DNA from: Gymnothorax reevesii
Lineage: Eukaryota; Chordata; Actinopteri; Anguilliformes; Muraenidae
Direction: 5' to 3'
Assembly (NCBI GenBank): GCA_029721435.1
Contig: CM056576.1
Location: 112,014,666 to 112,078,665, forward strand
Length of the DNA stretch: 64,000 nucleotides
Shown: positions 34,691 to 46,854 of the stretch, piece after piece
Layout: each line of letters begins with the position of its first letter
Position numbering within the stretch: position 1 is the stretch's first letter
Made by a program: the position numbers and the translations under genes
The notes under the pieces: generated by a model
What the model saw: only the letters and a program-made list of their open reading frames with translations
Told to the model about the DNA's origin: nothing
The model's database searches: none

Positions 34691-35560
34691 TCCTTCCCCC
34701 ATTCCCTGTTGTGCCCTCACGTGTGCAGTGTCTGTTACCCTCAATCTTGCTTGTAAATGTAGCCATTTTCATGGTAGTTGTAGAAATAATAGATGTTTTT
34801 GACTGAAGTATTATTGATTGCCATCAGTGTTACCAAAGTTAAATAAACTCTGTTATAATTCCTGAACAGCTCCCTGTGATTATTTGTGTATGTTTATTGC
34901 GGTAACAGCTGGTCGGGAGGTCCAGTGTTCGAATTTCACCCTTCATTGTTAATTCCACAAATGTAGATATTCTAATATTTGACATTCTGGCTTAAACAAT
35001 TCTTTTGAGACTGAAATTTTGGTTTGGTTATTAGTCCCTGATCCCAGGGTGGTGGCCCGCTGCTATTAACTCATATTAGCAATCCTATTAATATTAATAA
35101 TTCTATTAATATTAATTAAAATCATTAATACTTCTGTGTAACCGAACCTGTTCTCCCCCATTTCCCCAACAACGTGAATGAGGTTCTTCTAGAATTAAAT
35201 CGTATAGATGAAAATAATTCCACAGGAGAGGATCACTCTTTTGCTAATATGATGGCTTGAAAAGCTTGTTCACCATTTCGGGTGTTAGGTGGCACAGCAC
35301 CATGCATGTGCTCGTCTCTGTGTTATCCAGAATAGGCAAAGATCACCAGGCCAGCAAAGTTTTTTAGTCTTTGAGGTTAACTTTGCCTCTGGAAACAGTG
35401 CAGTTTGTACAAGCTAAGCTCGAGAGGTCGAGAGGTTGGCGTTCCAAAGGATTTATCTTAGAGCTAAGGAACTAAGAGAGTGAGAACTGGGTTGTGTCCA
35501 AAGTTTTATTAGCCACTGTACTTTTTATTGCTCTCAGTATGTTTCTTGAATCACTGAATT

Positions 35561-36503
35561 TGTTTTTTTTTTTTTTTGCCTGTCATGTTCAAGCTTTTTC
35601 CTTGATTCTAGTTGTGTGTTTATTTCAATGATTCCTGTCCAGTCTGCCAGCCTTCCTCCACCTCTCCAAGTCAAGGTTCTGGTGCACGTTTTTGGCATCT
35701 CCTTGTCTCTTGTTTCATTACCGCATTCGGGGGTGGCATTCGGTATTTCCTTACTTCCTTCGCAGCTGTTCTATATTCGGGCCTGCTCTAAGCTTGAGGG
35801 ATTGATTAATTTTTATTAGTACTGATTACTAACCCCATTACTTGCAATGCATGGGAAGATGTTTTATTAGATGGGCACTTACTAATCACAACTAAATTAT
35901 TTAGGGAATTGATTGGTTTGAGTTCCTACGTTCGCTATTTTCTAGATCTCAGTGCTATTCTGCTCAAAGTTTCACTGCTTTCCCTTAATCTTGTATTGGT
36001 ACTCCTATGCTGAACATGCGCGTTACTCTTAATGAGCTCATCGTGGTTTAATTGCTTGTTCATTGTCTAAGTCTAAGCTTTTTTCCTCGTGTGCAGCCCA
36101 GGTGTCCCTTGTTCCTGTTTTCCCGCCCCCTTGCCTATATCTGCGAGAGGCAGGAGGAAGGCAGCAGGTGGAACCTGTCATTATGTCCATGAGCTTTGTC
36201 TACTATGTTGTCTTCCACTGTGTTTTCTTGAGCGTTTAGTTACCTGTATTCTAGTACTGTAGTATTGTTTGAGTTTTGCCAAGCCTTTACTTATTTGGTT
36301 TTATATTATCCCCAGTTTTTGAATGTTCTTGTTTCTTAGTTCATCAGCTCTGTGTAGCATACCTTTCTTGCCTTTTTCTTCAGCCCTTTGGGTGGAGTTC
36401 TTTGTTGATCCCTCACGCCTTGTAATTTTTGTTGTATTTTGTAATAAATATTTATTGTGAATTTTCATCTTGAGCCTGGCATCTTCCCTGCCACATCCTA
36501 ACA
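35561..36503 (+). mobile_element. Solo LTR (943 bp)
   Basis: Flanked by GAATT at 35556-35560 and 36504-36508. It starts TG followed by a long T-run and ends cacatcctaaca. AATAAA lies at 36443-36448, giving plus orientation. The right terminus (cctaaca) predicts a left end TGTTAGG, so the first bases appear overwritten by T-run expansion. No internal genes next to it. Confidence 0.72.
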
Positions 36504-36509
36504 GAATTG

Positions 36510-39500
36510 GCTTACAGTAACTGCATGTCATGCAAGGAAAATTTATTTTTAATATTACAACTTTATTTTCTCTGTACTTTATGAAAATGTAGGTACATCA
36601 TACCTACATCCCTCCCTTTGGTCTCAAAATGCAAGTTGCACCAGTATTTCAGGTGAGTGCAAAAGTCGGTAAAAAGTTAAGAAGTCCAAGCTTCTGTTTA
36701 CCAGTCCTGTGTGTGGTGCAGGGTCCATGTTCCTTTCACCTCTTAACAGTCCATCCTTTTTGGAGGAAATTTACTCTAAAACTACAGTGACTGTTCTTGA
36801 ACCACTTTGACTGCAGGCATAACCATGGTCTCTTTTGAAATGTGACACTCAGTAGATTGCTCTTGAATAGTCGGCATTACTGAAAATATTACCCAAATTG
36901 GTTTTTGTTTTTGTCAGGCAGAGAAAGATTTTATGTTTTACTCTGGTCAATGGGACTTTGGCAAAACCTTATCAGCCTAGAAAAATAATACACCCACAGG
37001 GTTGAAATATTATGATTTTGTAAGCAAAAATAAATATTTACGGGTTTTTTTTTTCTTGGTTTTGTTTGAGCATGTTAAGCAAACCGTTTTGGAGACTCAA
37101 TTTTCTTGTAATCCAAGTTATTGTCACGATGGCTTTTACAATAGTTTCACAACTTTCTTGTTTTTGTAGATCTTTTCCCACACCTGCAGCCAAATTTTCA
37201 ATCTGATATGCTCTGTGATAAGCGATGTTATATTGATATATATATATATATATATATGTGCAATAAAGCAGCTTCCAGGACTGCTTTGCTATATTGACAA
37301 ATTCCCCCTTGTCAGAAACATTCAAAACAATTCATATTTATAAAGACTGTGAGCCGCGTTGAAATGCAGAGAGAACTAAACGCTGCCCCTTTCTCATACA
37401 CACAGGACTGGCAAAGTACCCTGATTGTCTTAAGGGCCCCGGCACCTGGCAGAGACCTCTTCAGTCATGAGAGCAGATGCAGTTAGGGTCTGTATGGCGT
37501 CACTTGGTCTGCTCGACTTAGGTCACAACAGCTGGAGCGGCCCTCTGCCTCGGGGTTAATGGACAGTTTCTGGGGTAAAGGTCAGTGTTGAATATCTTGC
37601 TAGCCACACGAAAATGTCTGACACAACTTGGCCAGAGAGAATGAAGCAGTGCCATTAACTGGACTTTTCAGAGACTACACCTGAAATATAATTCGCATTA
37701 CCTCCCGTAATGTTGCAAATCCAATGTGTATTTTTGTTATATGACATAAGCTGACTGGTAACATCAATACCAGTCATCTTTATAATTCTGGACTGTAACT
37801 GGCGTTTCATGGCAAACTGTAGTGCAAGCATATCGTGTTTGGTACCATTTTACTCCACTAAGATTCCAAAATCGCATGGTGCATATTTCGAAGGGATTAA
37901 AATTGTACTGAACCCTCATTCAATAAGTATGAAAAGAAATCTACTTCTGCATCTCATGGTAATGCCCCCTTCCAAACCCCCCGGCAGTCGGAAGTGCTTC
38001 TGGAGTTTGGGATTAAAAGGGAGAGAAACAAAGGATTTGGGGAAGACCACACCCGTTTTCCCATGCGTGCATCTCCATGCCGTGTGTTGCCAATAGTAGT
38101 TATGGTGGATCGCAACCGACTTCCTACACGTGCTAGCCGGTATCAGAATGGTAGACTGTATTCAACTTCCCTACACGCATCTCTATGCCGTGGTTCTAGT
38201 CATGGAAGATGTTGGGCGATTTGACGTGATATTGCTATGGAAGCTTGTATCCATCCTTCCCTCATATACATTGTGCATATGGGTTGTTTTGAGCTACGCC
38301 AGGTACAATGTGACTACTACTTTTTACCTTTCTGTAACGATGTAATTGGTTCATGTGATGTAAGCTGGGGCCTGCCTGGCGAAATAAATTGATAATTGTA
38401 TCACAAAAGTGTTGTGGGATTCTGATTTGGACGAACATATTCCCTTCCAGCTCGAAGCCCCCTCTCCTTCTTGGGTAACGTAGGACTGTAAGTGCGATGC
38501 CTGATCAACGCTTGGTCTGCGTTATAAGTGCATTTTCCACGCTGTGATTGGTCTTATTATGATAAGGCTTTGAGGAGATTCCGTAATTGTGAGTCTGCTT
38601 GGTCCCTAAACGGATATCTCTCAAACAGGAAGTCCCTGAACTGATAATGTCACACTTCGGAGTTTCTCGCTTTGGGCCCCAGTAATCGCTAGTCATAGCT
38701 ATTTTCTATGTCAAATTACTGCGCATAATAATACCGCCAGCCTCTGAGTTAATCCACCGAAGTGGGTTATACAGATGCTTCTGGTCCGGAGGAGTAAGGT
38801 GTAGACCAGTTCTGGGTCCGATGCACAATATACTGTAGCTCTCAATAAATTGGAGTCAAGTCAATATTTATGCAAACGCATGGTAACCGCGATTGGGTAT
38901 GACTAAATTTGATATGGAGTCAGATGAATTGCAACCGCTATGTCATGAGGACTGCGGCATCTGCAAGGCACGTTTCAGGCCACTTAAACGCAGAACGTGA
39001 AAGACGTCATCATGTTTGGCCTGAGGCTGTGGTCTAGTGCTGAACCTGTCGCCAAACCCCATTATTAAGACTTTCTTTTCACTGGCTGTTAAGGCAAACA
39101 CGCTGAGAACTTCCGCCTCAGCTAGGACCCTCCTTGGCCTCGTTGCATGGCGTTTGATAACTAAACTGTAAATTAAAATAAGTTGATTTTCTTGAGTTAT
39201 AAGAGTGACGGCTTATAGGATAAAACATTTACTGTTTCATTTGATCTGCACATAATAGTCAGCTCTGTATCAGGAGTAAAAAGGGCTAATCAGAGTGAAA
39301 TTCACTAAGACGCGCAGTTACTATCTGTACATCAAATTCAGTTATGTCATGTTTGTCCAAGCTGGCATGTTTTGCAGATAAAATACTATAACAGTTTAAT
39401 AGCTGGACTGCTACCAAGATGATAACGTCGATTTCAACATATTTTTTCAAATCTTAAGAAGGCTATACAACTGAACCTGTGGGACTGCATAGTCAAGCTC

Positions 39501-40480
39501 AGGGTCATTCTGACACAATTTTGAATGATATTTTAGCTGTCACATTTGCATCATCACATAGCTTGCAGTTAGAATAGCAGAGTCATCATACTTTCAAACA
39601 ATATATAGTTCTCCAACATAGCACAATATTTCAGGGGATGAAAAAATCCACCACAGTGGCCCACCTTCAGGCTGAAGTTAATGACAGAGGTTAAAGACGT
39701 CCCTATTTTGCTATCTTGGGTAGGGTTGTTTTGGACAGCTTATTTGCTGTTTTCTTTGACAGCAATCACAGTACTGTGCATAGGCTTGTCTCACCGTTAT
39801 TCAGAATATGCAAAAACTGCCATGCCGAGTCTTGCCAGTCTTCAGTGGTAATTCAGCCTCTCGAAACTGCAGAGCCTGTGGGTACTCCAAATGAGAGATC
39901 ACAAGAGTGCTGTTGGGATGGATTTAATTCAAGGTCAGCAGTCTGCGCTAAAGAAACTGCAACAGGGCAATGCTGGTAAGGAAATTCACCGTCAGAAAAC
40001 AGGCCAGGTCCACAGTGCATCAACCAGGAGTGTGTACAGCATTCATTGCAGTGCTGAGGAGGCAGGCATTGGTCAATATCAGTTGATCAATTTGGAGGAG
40101 GAAGGTAGGGACGGAGGATAGTGAAGATAGAACATGACCAGGGCAGGCACAAACTGAAGAAACAGGAAATTCTGTATTGGGAACAGGAACGAGGAGCATA
40201 GGAACTAGGAAGCTGGAATAATAATATAATAATAAAATACTGGAAAGCTCGGCAACTGACCTATATCTGGCACAAGATAATCTGACAGGGTACAAAGAAA
40301 CAGATGGGAATTATTTCACAGAATTAACAACAAATCAACAAGGGATTGGTGTGTGAGAGAATAATGGGAAATGGGGAAAATGGGCAAAGTGCAAAGATGA
40401 GTATGATTAACTGATAAATGGGACAAGGAAAAACTGAAAACATAGAAAGGAACTATTGCTAGGTGCCATAGGTTACAACA
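36510..40480. other. Unassigned intergenic DNA, possibly old LTR debris
   Basis: No gene recognised. A (TA)n run is at 37236-37256. Segments 37990-38470 (AATAAA near 38382) and 39890-40480 (composition like the minus-oriented LTRs) look LTR-like, but I found no ends or target duplications. The remainder has no visible structure. Confidence 0.35.
37236..37256. repeat. (TA)n microsatellite
   Basis: About ten TA units. Confidence 0.9.
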
Positions 40481-40489
40481 AATAGTAGC

Positions 40490-41292
40490 CTATTGACTGA
40501 TGAAACAAAGATCATCTTGTACCAGAATGATGAGTAGAGCCCTGATTGGTGGTGAAAATGCTCATTATCCAAAGACTACAACCTTATCGGTGAGGCCTGG
40601 TAGAAGACGTTCTTTCTTGTGCCCAAATATGGCTGCCTATGGAATGATTTTCCCAGTATATATAGGTGAAATGACTTCTAACAAAAACCACATATTTCAA
40701 AACTAATTGGACAGCACTTTTCATTGCAAATGGACAATGACCCCTTGCATTCTGTGAAAGCCATCCAGATTTTTTCCATAGCAAAGATATGGAATAATCT
40801 CCAATGGCTAAGTCACTGTCCTTACAAATCTAACAACAGTTAAGCATGTTTTTCTGTGGCCGAAGGTCAAATTGAAGGCAAAATGGCCCAAGAACTTGGA
40901 TTTTTCGAGAGAGCTGCTGTGTAGGCCTGGTAGAGCATCATCAGAGACAAAAACCCAGTATCTGCCCATATTTAATGGTTACAGACTTTAGGCAGTCATT
41001 GACTGCAAAGGATTTGGAACCAAGTGTAAAAATTATAATTCATTTATGTTCATGCAAGTTTACAATTACTTTTGAGCACCTGAAATTGTGAGGGCTACTG
41101 CATGTACAAAATTAGTTTAATTCCCACACGTTTTGTAAAATATGTTTGACATAAGCCCGGAATTAAAGCTGACAAGTAACACTTTCAGTACATTGCAACC
41201 ATTTCAGATCCATTACAGAGGTAAAATTGTCTTCAGATATAATATTGTGAACACTGTCACTGTCCAAGTCTTTATGAGCTTGACTGCATAAG
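40490..41292 (+). mobile_element. 3' half of a Tc1-like element (family B)
   Basis: It starts in the catalytic domain (TDETK at about 40497, then LYQNDE). It continues through a frameshifted KYGCLWN region and LQMDNDPLHSVKA (second Asp, about 40725) to GSH-LQRIW near the C-terminus. A 3' untranslated region and a TIR-like end (cactgtccaagtctttatga) follow. Many stops make it a pseudogene. The 5' portion of the same family is 29371-29935. Confidence 0.75.
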
Positions 41293-41299
41293 CAAATTT

Positions 41300-42960
41300 C
41301 CCATTTTAAATGGTAGAATGAAAATAACAATATACTGAAACGGCAATACGTTTCAATAAATAAGTAATTATACCAACTGTAACTCTCAGTTTTCTGTCCA
41401 TCAATGGCTTATTGAGGAACTAATAATCAAAATCTAATAGAGATTAGAGGCTGGCTGAGCAGATCACTTTTCACTCTTCAGGAATGGTTTTTGGCCGCTT
41501 CCAGCTCTGTTGCTCTTGCTCTCGCAGTTTCTCATTTTCCCACTGAACAAATTTGTCTGCTTCAGCCTTGACTGTGACAGCCTTTTACTGTGTCTCTCAG
41601 ATTCTCTTATGCGGCCGTACCCATTCCATTGGCTGACATAATATCCGTTCCCCCTGTTTGCAGAGAGAGGGAGAGCAGTGAGTCAGCTGAAACGTTCGGA
41701 GGAATATTTGTGCCCTTAATATTATCTCATCCTTCAGCAGAGCCTCAGCAAATCCTCTTAAATCAATAGTGCAACTTGCGCACGCGTCGTCTCTTTATCA
41801 AACCTCCTTGTCTGCACATTAAACAAAGTCTCGTTTACTTTGGTGTTCTAATAGGGCACACTTCACTGAGACACTGTGCAATTCAATATTTTGACTCTAT
41901 GGATTGATTATCATTATACTAAAAGCCAGTACAGAAAATATAGCTCTAAATTGCGCTCTCGTCTCTAACAAGTCATTCAAATGAAATGCAATGAAAGTTG
42001 ATTTTGTAACAGGTTTCTGTTTCGATGTCTCGCATTGTAAAAATGTTCTCAATGGAGGCATTTAGTAATAATGAAGATAAGAGTTATATATTATGAAACC
42101 ACTGCCATCGTCTGCGTGACATCATTAGACAGTTTGCGTCGCAATGATCATTGAATTCATGGAGCCATAATTTTCTGCTATATATTCAGTGGCTAGCAGA
42201 ATTTTATCATATCTCATTGCACATTTGTTAATACTGCCACATTAATCAGGGGATCATCAGATTGAATCTGCATTGCATGTGCTTTATTGCAGCAAGGTTT
42301 GTGAAATTGAACTGTTCTGCCGCGATTAATAATGTTCATCAGTGATATGACAGTGATTCATAAATAGTGTGAGTAAGACGGCCTTTGTTTTCTCCAATGC
42401 ATGATTTTGGTTTGCAATATTTTTATTCTCCTTTCCCAGAAAGGCTGAATGCCATACATTAACATTTAATAACGCAATTTCCAAAACTGACATTCAAATT
42501 TTTTAATTAGCGAGTGCTTTACAGATCACATGCACGCAGCAGATGGGTGCTCATGTCAGCCAATTTGAGGAACCGGTAATTACAACCTAATTGGCATTCA
42601 AAGTTTCTAAGCACTCCTCTCAAACGGACTAGCGAATTTAACATTTTATATTTATACCATCAGAGGTTGGCAGAAGCTCGGAGATGGCAAGGAGTTAACT
42701 GCTTGCTGAAGTTAAATAGTTCTTCTGAGGAAAAGTATGAGATTGAAATTCCCTGATCCCTTTGCTGTGCCAATGCATACAGGTACTTTCTCAGCTAAGA
42801 GTACCCCAGTGTCTTTATAATTTTTCAGAATTTAATGTGTTGTTCTTGGTTAAGTTTTATTTACACAAAAAAGCATATGACTGATCAGAGACTAGGAGGG
42901 CGCTAACAAAGTTGGCTGTAATTGCTAATTTCAGGAGGATAAAGTTATTTTAGCCTCATT
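41300..42960. other. Repeat-poor block, candidate conserved non-coding DNA
   Basis: No transposon ends, microsatellites or LTRs in about 1.6 kb, unusual for this window. Segments near 42100-42400 and 42540-42660 are rich in TAAT/ATTA cores and balanced in composition, like vertebrate developmental enhancers. This is a resemblance, not a demonstrated conservation. A possible short coding exon lies at 41471-41583 on the minus strand. Confidence 0.3.
41471..41583 (-). other. Possible terminal coding exon or retrocopy fragment
   Basis: On the minus strand a frame of about 36 codons follows an in-frame TAA and ends at a TGA (complement 41471-41473). The peptide is strongly charged and helical (KFVQWENEKLREQEQQ, then SWKRPKTIPEE), which looks more protein-like than any other short frame here. 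AG dinucleotides that could serve as an acceptor lie upstream, but there is no good polypyrimidine tract. I do not recognise the protein. It could be a real last exon, a retrocopy remnant or chance. Confidence 0.2.
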
Positions 42961-42984
42961 GCTGTTAAAATAACTGGTAAAAGG

Positions 42985-43110
42985 ACTGCATTTATATAGC
43001 GCTTTCTAGTCACAAGACATGACCGCAAAGCGCTTTACAATATGCCTCTCATTCACCCTGATGGCAGAGGCCGCCATGCTAGGCGCCAGCCTGCACATCA
43101 GGAGTGTGCA
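42985..43110 (+). repeat. LINE/SINE-type fish repeat fragment
   Basis: The string gcatttatatagcgctttct, then gcaaagcgctttacaat and ccctgatggcagaggccgcc, is the core of a very common fish interspersed repeat. Only about 125 bp is present. I assign it to retroposon-type repeats without naming the family. Confidence 0.6.
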
Positions 43111-43114
43111 TAAG

Positions 43115-44385
43115 TAAGTAACCAGTGAGTGTGCATAAATGTGTTTAATTTAAATGCTGAATTTTTTTTTTGTTTGTTTGTTTTTGTCATGGCCCTGGTG
43201 TGAATGCCTTTTGTGTCTCTTCATATTCAGAAACTTGGTGGCTATTAGAAGTAATGTCTCCTTTAAGTGGTTTACATCTAGCGTCTAATCTCCTCCCTAG
43301 CTGCATCTCGTTTCATGGTTACTTTTTAATGTTCCATTGATGTGCATTTAAACCCCCTATGTTGTTTTGCAAGTTCCTGGATTGTAATTTGTTATTTGTA
43401 CACAGAAATTCCTAGTTGAAACTCTTTATTAAGTGTAACATGTACTTTGACAGCTGGGCATTTCCATGTTGACACATGTTACATTCTAGCGCATTTCTGA
43501 ATTTGTGTTTTGGACTGTACCTCATAATGATGAATGTTAGAACCCCATCGTGCATGCGCTGGAAAGTGTTGGTAAAACCTATAAAGGTATGAACAAATAT
43601 TCATTTGATTTCATAACATGGCTTTAATTCATACTAATTATAGAGTGACTCGCGATACATGAAAAGGACAACACAAAAAACACATTAATTTCAGTAGAAA
43701 TTTCTCCTACAAGTGTAGATGATGGACAATAATTAACACTCTCAGTGTTCATACTACTAAATGTGGCGTTAAAGCGTACTGAAGGGAATTAGAATTTTAC
43801 AACCAATAAATAGAGATATTATGTAATGAGCGTGACTCGTGTTTCTGTTACTAGCATTACACATTGCCCAGTATCATTTCAATGCATACAGTGAAATACA
43901 CAGCAAGGTTAACCACCAGAAGAAAACATATTTCTGTGCCTAAATGCAAATGGAGAAAAAATTGCATTGTAGAGCAAAAATTCTACATTGTAACAGGTAT
44001 ACCCAGACCTAGCATTACCCCAGGTGAATTATGGTGGTCAGTCAATGAATGAACTCCTTCTTTTAGGAAGGTGCAGTAGTTACAGATACATTGTCGGTAG
44101 AACAATGTCGGACTGTAATGATTATACTCTGAAACACGAAACAAAACAAGTTTTTTTAGCCCCTTGGCACAGAAGCCAAATATGGCCATTTTTGTGTTCC
44201 TCTTTTTGAGGCTTTATAATTCAAGATTTGAGCTTCGCAGAGAGGGAGAAAATGTCTTAAATGAAAAAAAACTTGTTTTTTTTATTTTTGACCAGGTTCA
44301 GGAACACATTTGGGGGGATTCTGAACAATCCTCCATGCATATCCTTTCAAACTACTTCACATTCTTGGCTTGGTCTGTATCAACC
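43115..44385. other. Unassigned intergenic DNA
   Basis: No recognised genes. tgtcatggccctggtg at about 43186 resembles an LTR start, but no matching end or duplication was found. Confidence 0.35.
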
Positions 44386-44388
44386 AGG

Positions 44389-44600
44389 GGCGAAGCTAGA
44401 ACCGGGAATTGGGGTGGCACAGACACGTCCCTTTATGACAATTAGGATAGTCCTGGCTAGTTCTCAATTATTTTTCTTTATTGACGCGTTTTCCAATTAT
44501 CGTAATTCGCAACTGAAGACACGGTTTCTCATGCGATCTAACAGCGATGAAGTCATGGGGTAAATTCCGTAAAACTGAGAATTGGGGCGGACGTGACATC
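44389..44600 (+). mobile_element. hAT-like left end fragment
   Basis: caggggcgaagctagaaccg is a typical hAT-type terminus (CAGGGGCG), followed by gggaattggggtggcac. No mirrored right end or 8-bp duplication was found nearby, so the element is truncated or its partner end has decayed. Confidence 0.45.
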
Positions 44601-44696
44601 TGTTTTAAAGAATTATTAGTCCTGACCTGTTCGCATTCATTTTCATGATTAACAAAATGTTCACTCCGAGAGCGCTCTGCACTTAACAAGTGCTGC

Positions 44697-45286
44697 TTGT
44701 TCATTCATCATGACATTAATCTTAACTAGTGCCCCTGGACCTCTTAAATTAAAAAAACATGACCTACCTACCATTATATTTCACTGTGGGATGAGGTGCT
44801 TCTCCTCAAATGCGTCCCTGTTTCAACACAAAACATGCCGATGCTGTTTCTGACTGAAACATGCAATTTTGGTCTCATCTGACCAAACACCTTTTTATTA
44901 TCATAATTTAAATTGCTTCAGTGTCTTCTGCTCAGAAAAGACCTTCTTCTGATAAGCCTTCTAAAGAGCCTGTGGTTTTGGGGGTGGCATCTGATGGTGC
45001 TTTTTGGAACCTGGTGACCCCAAAATGCCACCAAGCCCCGCAATGCATTCACAGTGTTTTCTGGGGATTTTGTTGCTTCACTCACCATCCTCCCCAGTAT
45101 CCTGGGAGGTAAAATGCAGAGGCATCCTCTACCCTTGAGGTTTTCAACAGTTCCATATCTTTGGAATTTTATCATAATTGCCCTGACAGTGCTCAGTTTA
45201 TGAATTTTCTTGTAGCCATTACCAGATTTATGAATGTCTATGACCATCTGCCTCTTTTGAACTGACAATTGTTTAGTTTTCTTCAT
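44697..45286 (-). pseudogene. Tc1-like transposase pseudogene, N-terminal half
   Basis: The minus-strand frame starts at 45286: MKKTKQLSVQKRQMVIDIHK, then SGNGYKKIHK and TVENLKGRG. These are the two helix-turn-helix DNA-binding motifs of the family, with a short deletion after KIHKLS. It continues as GRMVSEATKSPENTV and VPKSTIRCHPQNHRLFRR, then frameshifts; PTVKYNGR-like and SRGPGALVKI-like segments follow to 44700. The catalytic Glu region is absent. Inactive. Confidence 0.85.
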
Positions 45287-45387
45287 TTTGTTGGATGAAA
45301 AAGGGATATTGCATGTGTTTTACCTCATTTTTATACCCAAGTGAAACAGTAAGTGATATATTGGCTCAATATAGACCTTAATATTTA

Positions 45388-46380
45388 CAAATCCAAAACC
45401 AGTGAAGTTGGCACGTTGTGTAAATCATAAATAAAAACAGAATACAATGATTTGCAAATCCTTTTCAACCTAAATTCAATTGAATACACTGCAAAGACAA
45501 GTTACTTAATGTTCGAACAGGTAAAATTTGTAATTTTTTGCAAATATTAGCTAATTTGGAATTTGATGCCTGCAACATGTTTCAAAAAAGCTGGCACAAG
45601 TGGCAAAAAAGACTGAGAGAGTTAAGGAATGCTCGTCAAACACTTATTTGGAACATCCCACAGGTGAACGGGCTAATTGGGAACAGGTGGGTTCCATGAT
45701 TGGGTATAAAAGCAGCTTCCCTGAAATGCTCAGTCATTCACGAACAAGGATGGGGCAAGGGTCACCTTTTAGAGAACAAAAGCGTGAGCTGATTGTCGAA
45801 CAGTTAAAAAACAACATTCCTCAACGAGCTATTGCAAGAAATTGAGGGATTTCATCATCTACGGTCCGTAATATCATCAAAAGGTTCAGAGAATCTGGAG
45901 AAATCACTGCACGTAAGCGACAAGGCCGAAAACCAACTTGAATGCCAGTGACCTTCGATCCCTCAGGCGGTACTGCATCAAAAATTGACATCAGTGTGTA
46001 AAAGACATCACCACATGGGCTATTGAACACTTCAGAAAACCACTGTCAGTAACTACAGTGCGTCGCTACATCTGCAAGTGCAAGTTAAAACTCTACAATG
46101 CAAAGCGAAAGCCATTTATCAACAGCACCCAGATACGCCGCCGACTTTGCTGGGCCCAAGCTCATCTAAGATGGACTGATGCAAAGTGGAAAAGTGTTCT
46201 GTGGTCTGATGAGTCCACATTTCAAATTGTTTTTGGAAACTGTGGATGTCATGTGCTCCGGACCAAAGAGGAAGAGAACCATCCGGACTGTTATAGGCGT
46301 TAGGTTCAAAAGCCAGCATCTGTGATGGTATGGGGGTGTATTAGTGCCCAAGACAATGTGTCCGTGTTATAACGAAACTA
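45388..46380 (+). mobile_element. Tc1-like transposon, 3'-deleted, nested in the minus copy
   Basis: The left TIR region (aaccagtgaagttggcac, then aatacaatgatttgcaaatc) starts after a TA at 45386-45387. The transposase begins near 45750 (MGQGSPFREQKRELIVEQLK) and has one internal stop early (RN-stop-GISSSTVRNIIKRFRES). It continues through RRYICKCKLKLYNAKRKPF to WTDAKWKSVLWSDESTFQIV (about 46164-46233), which holds the first catalytic Asp. After about 46345 an internal deletion joins SVMVWGCIS-AQ to the QDN region, and the rest is lost. No right TIR. Confidence 0.8.
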
Positions 46381-46854
46381 GATCTGTGAGTCTCAAAGCA
46401 TGTTTTTCTTCTCGAGTATTGCTTCAAAGATCTTAGCTCCCCACAATTCAGCTTGCTTGCAATGTATCTTCCTCTCTGTGATCAGCTTGTGATGTTATCA
46501 GTAAGACTTTGCTGGTAGCCATTTAATTCAATGGCTTCTGATGTTTCCAACAAGCCCTAAAGCACCTTCATTGCACAAAGCTAGCCTGAGCTAGACCCTT
46601 GCGTTCCCAGTTTGTCAAACCGAGTCCATGGGCCATTCAAATGTGCTTAAATAACACAACAATTTTAAAAATTTAACAGGTTTGTTTGTGGTATTTTCGG
46701 TATAATTATCTGCTAAATATTCAACCGTCATTTTCAAAGTCATTTTCTGACAGAAACGTGTAAATACAGAGGGCACAAATGCTCAAACAAGGTGATTGAC
46801 TTGTTTTTTTGACTCATTCTTCATATGGGCAATTTGAGAGCAGCATCACTGTCA

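Larger units (their letters stand above)
32764..35171 (+). mobile_element. Long solo LTR (2408 bp) inserted in the LINE
   Basis: Ends TGTTGGGA ... CCCCAACA, flanked by ACGT at 32760-32763 and 35172-35175. Removing it restores an open LINE reading frame. A ggattataag promoter-like box lies near 32962 and AATAAA at 34842-34847, plus orientation. It contains an unrelated repeat (33570-34120) and a 65-bp tandem array (34500-34690). The terminal octamers and the AT-rich end (ctattaatattaat) resemble those of 21966-23344. No gag, pol or env. Confidence 0.85.
31580..35250 (+). mobile_element. L2/Rex1-type LINE fragment interrupted by a long LTR
   Basis: Coding sequence for an apurinic endonuclease domain and the start of the reverse-transcriptase region runs from 31580 to 32763 and resumes at 35176. 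Both 5' and 3' parts are truncated: after about 35250 the match is lost, well before the catalytic RT motifs. LINEs of this clade copy their RNA at a nicked target with their own endonuclease and RT; this copy is dead. Confidence 0.8.

Noticed and set aside
5882..36503. Intact endogenous retrovirus
   Set aside because: LTRs are solo, of different families, and no primer site, gag, pol or env sequence lies between any pair.
39890..40480. Further minus-oriented LTR
   Set aside because: Composition is similar to the other LTRs, but no TG...CA ends with a duplication and no AATAAA in the right place.
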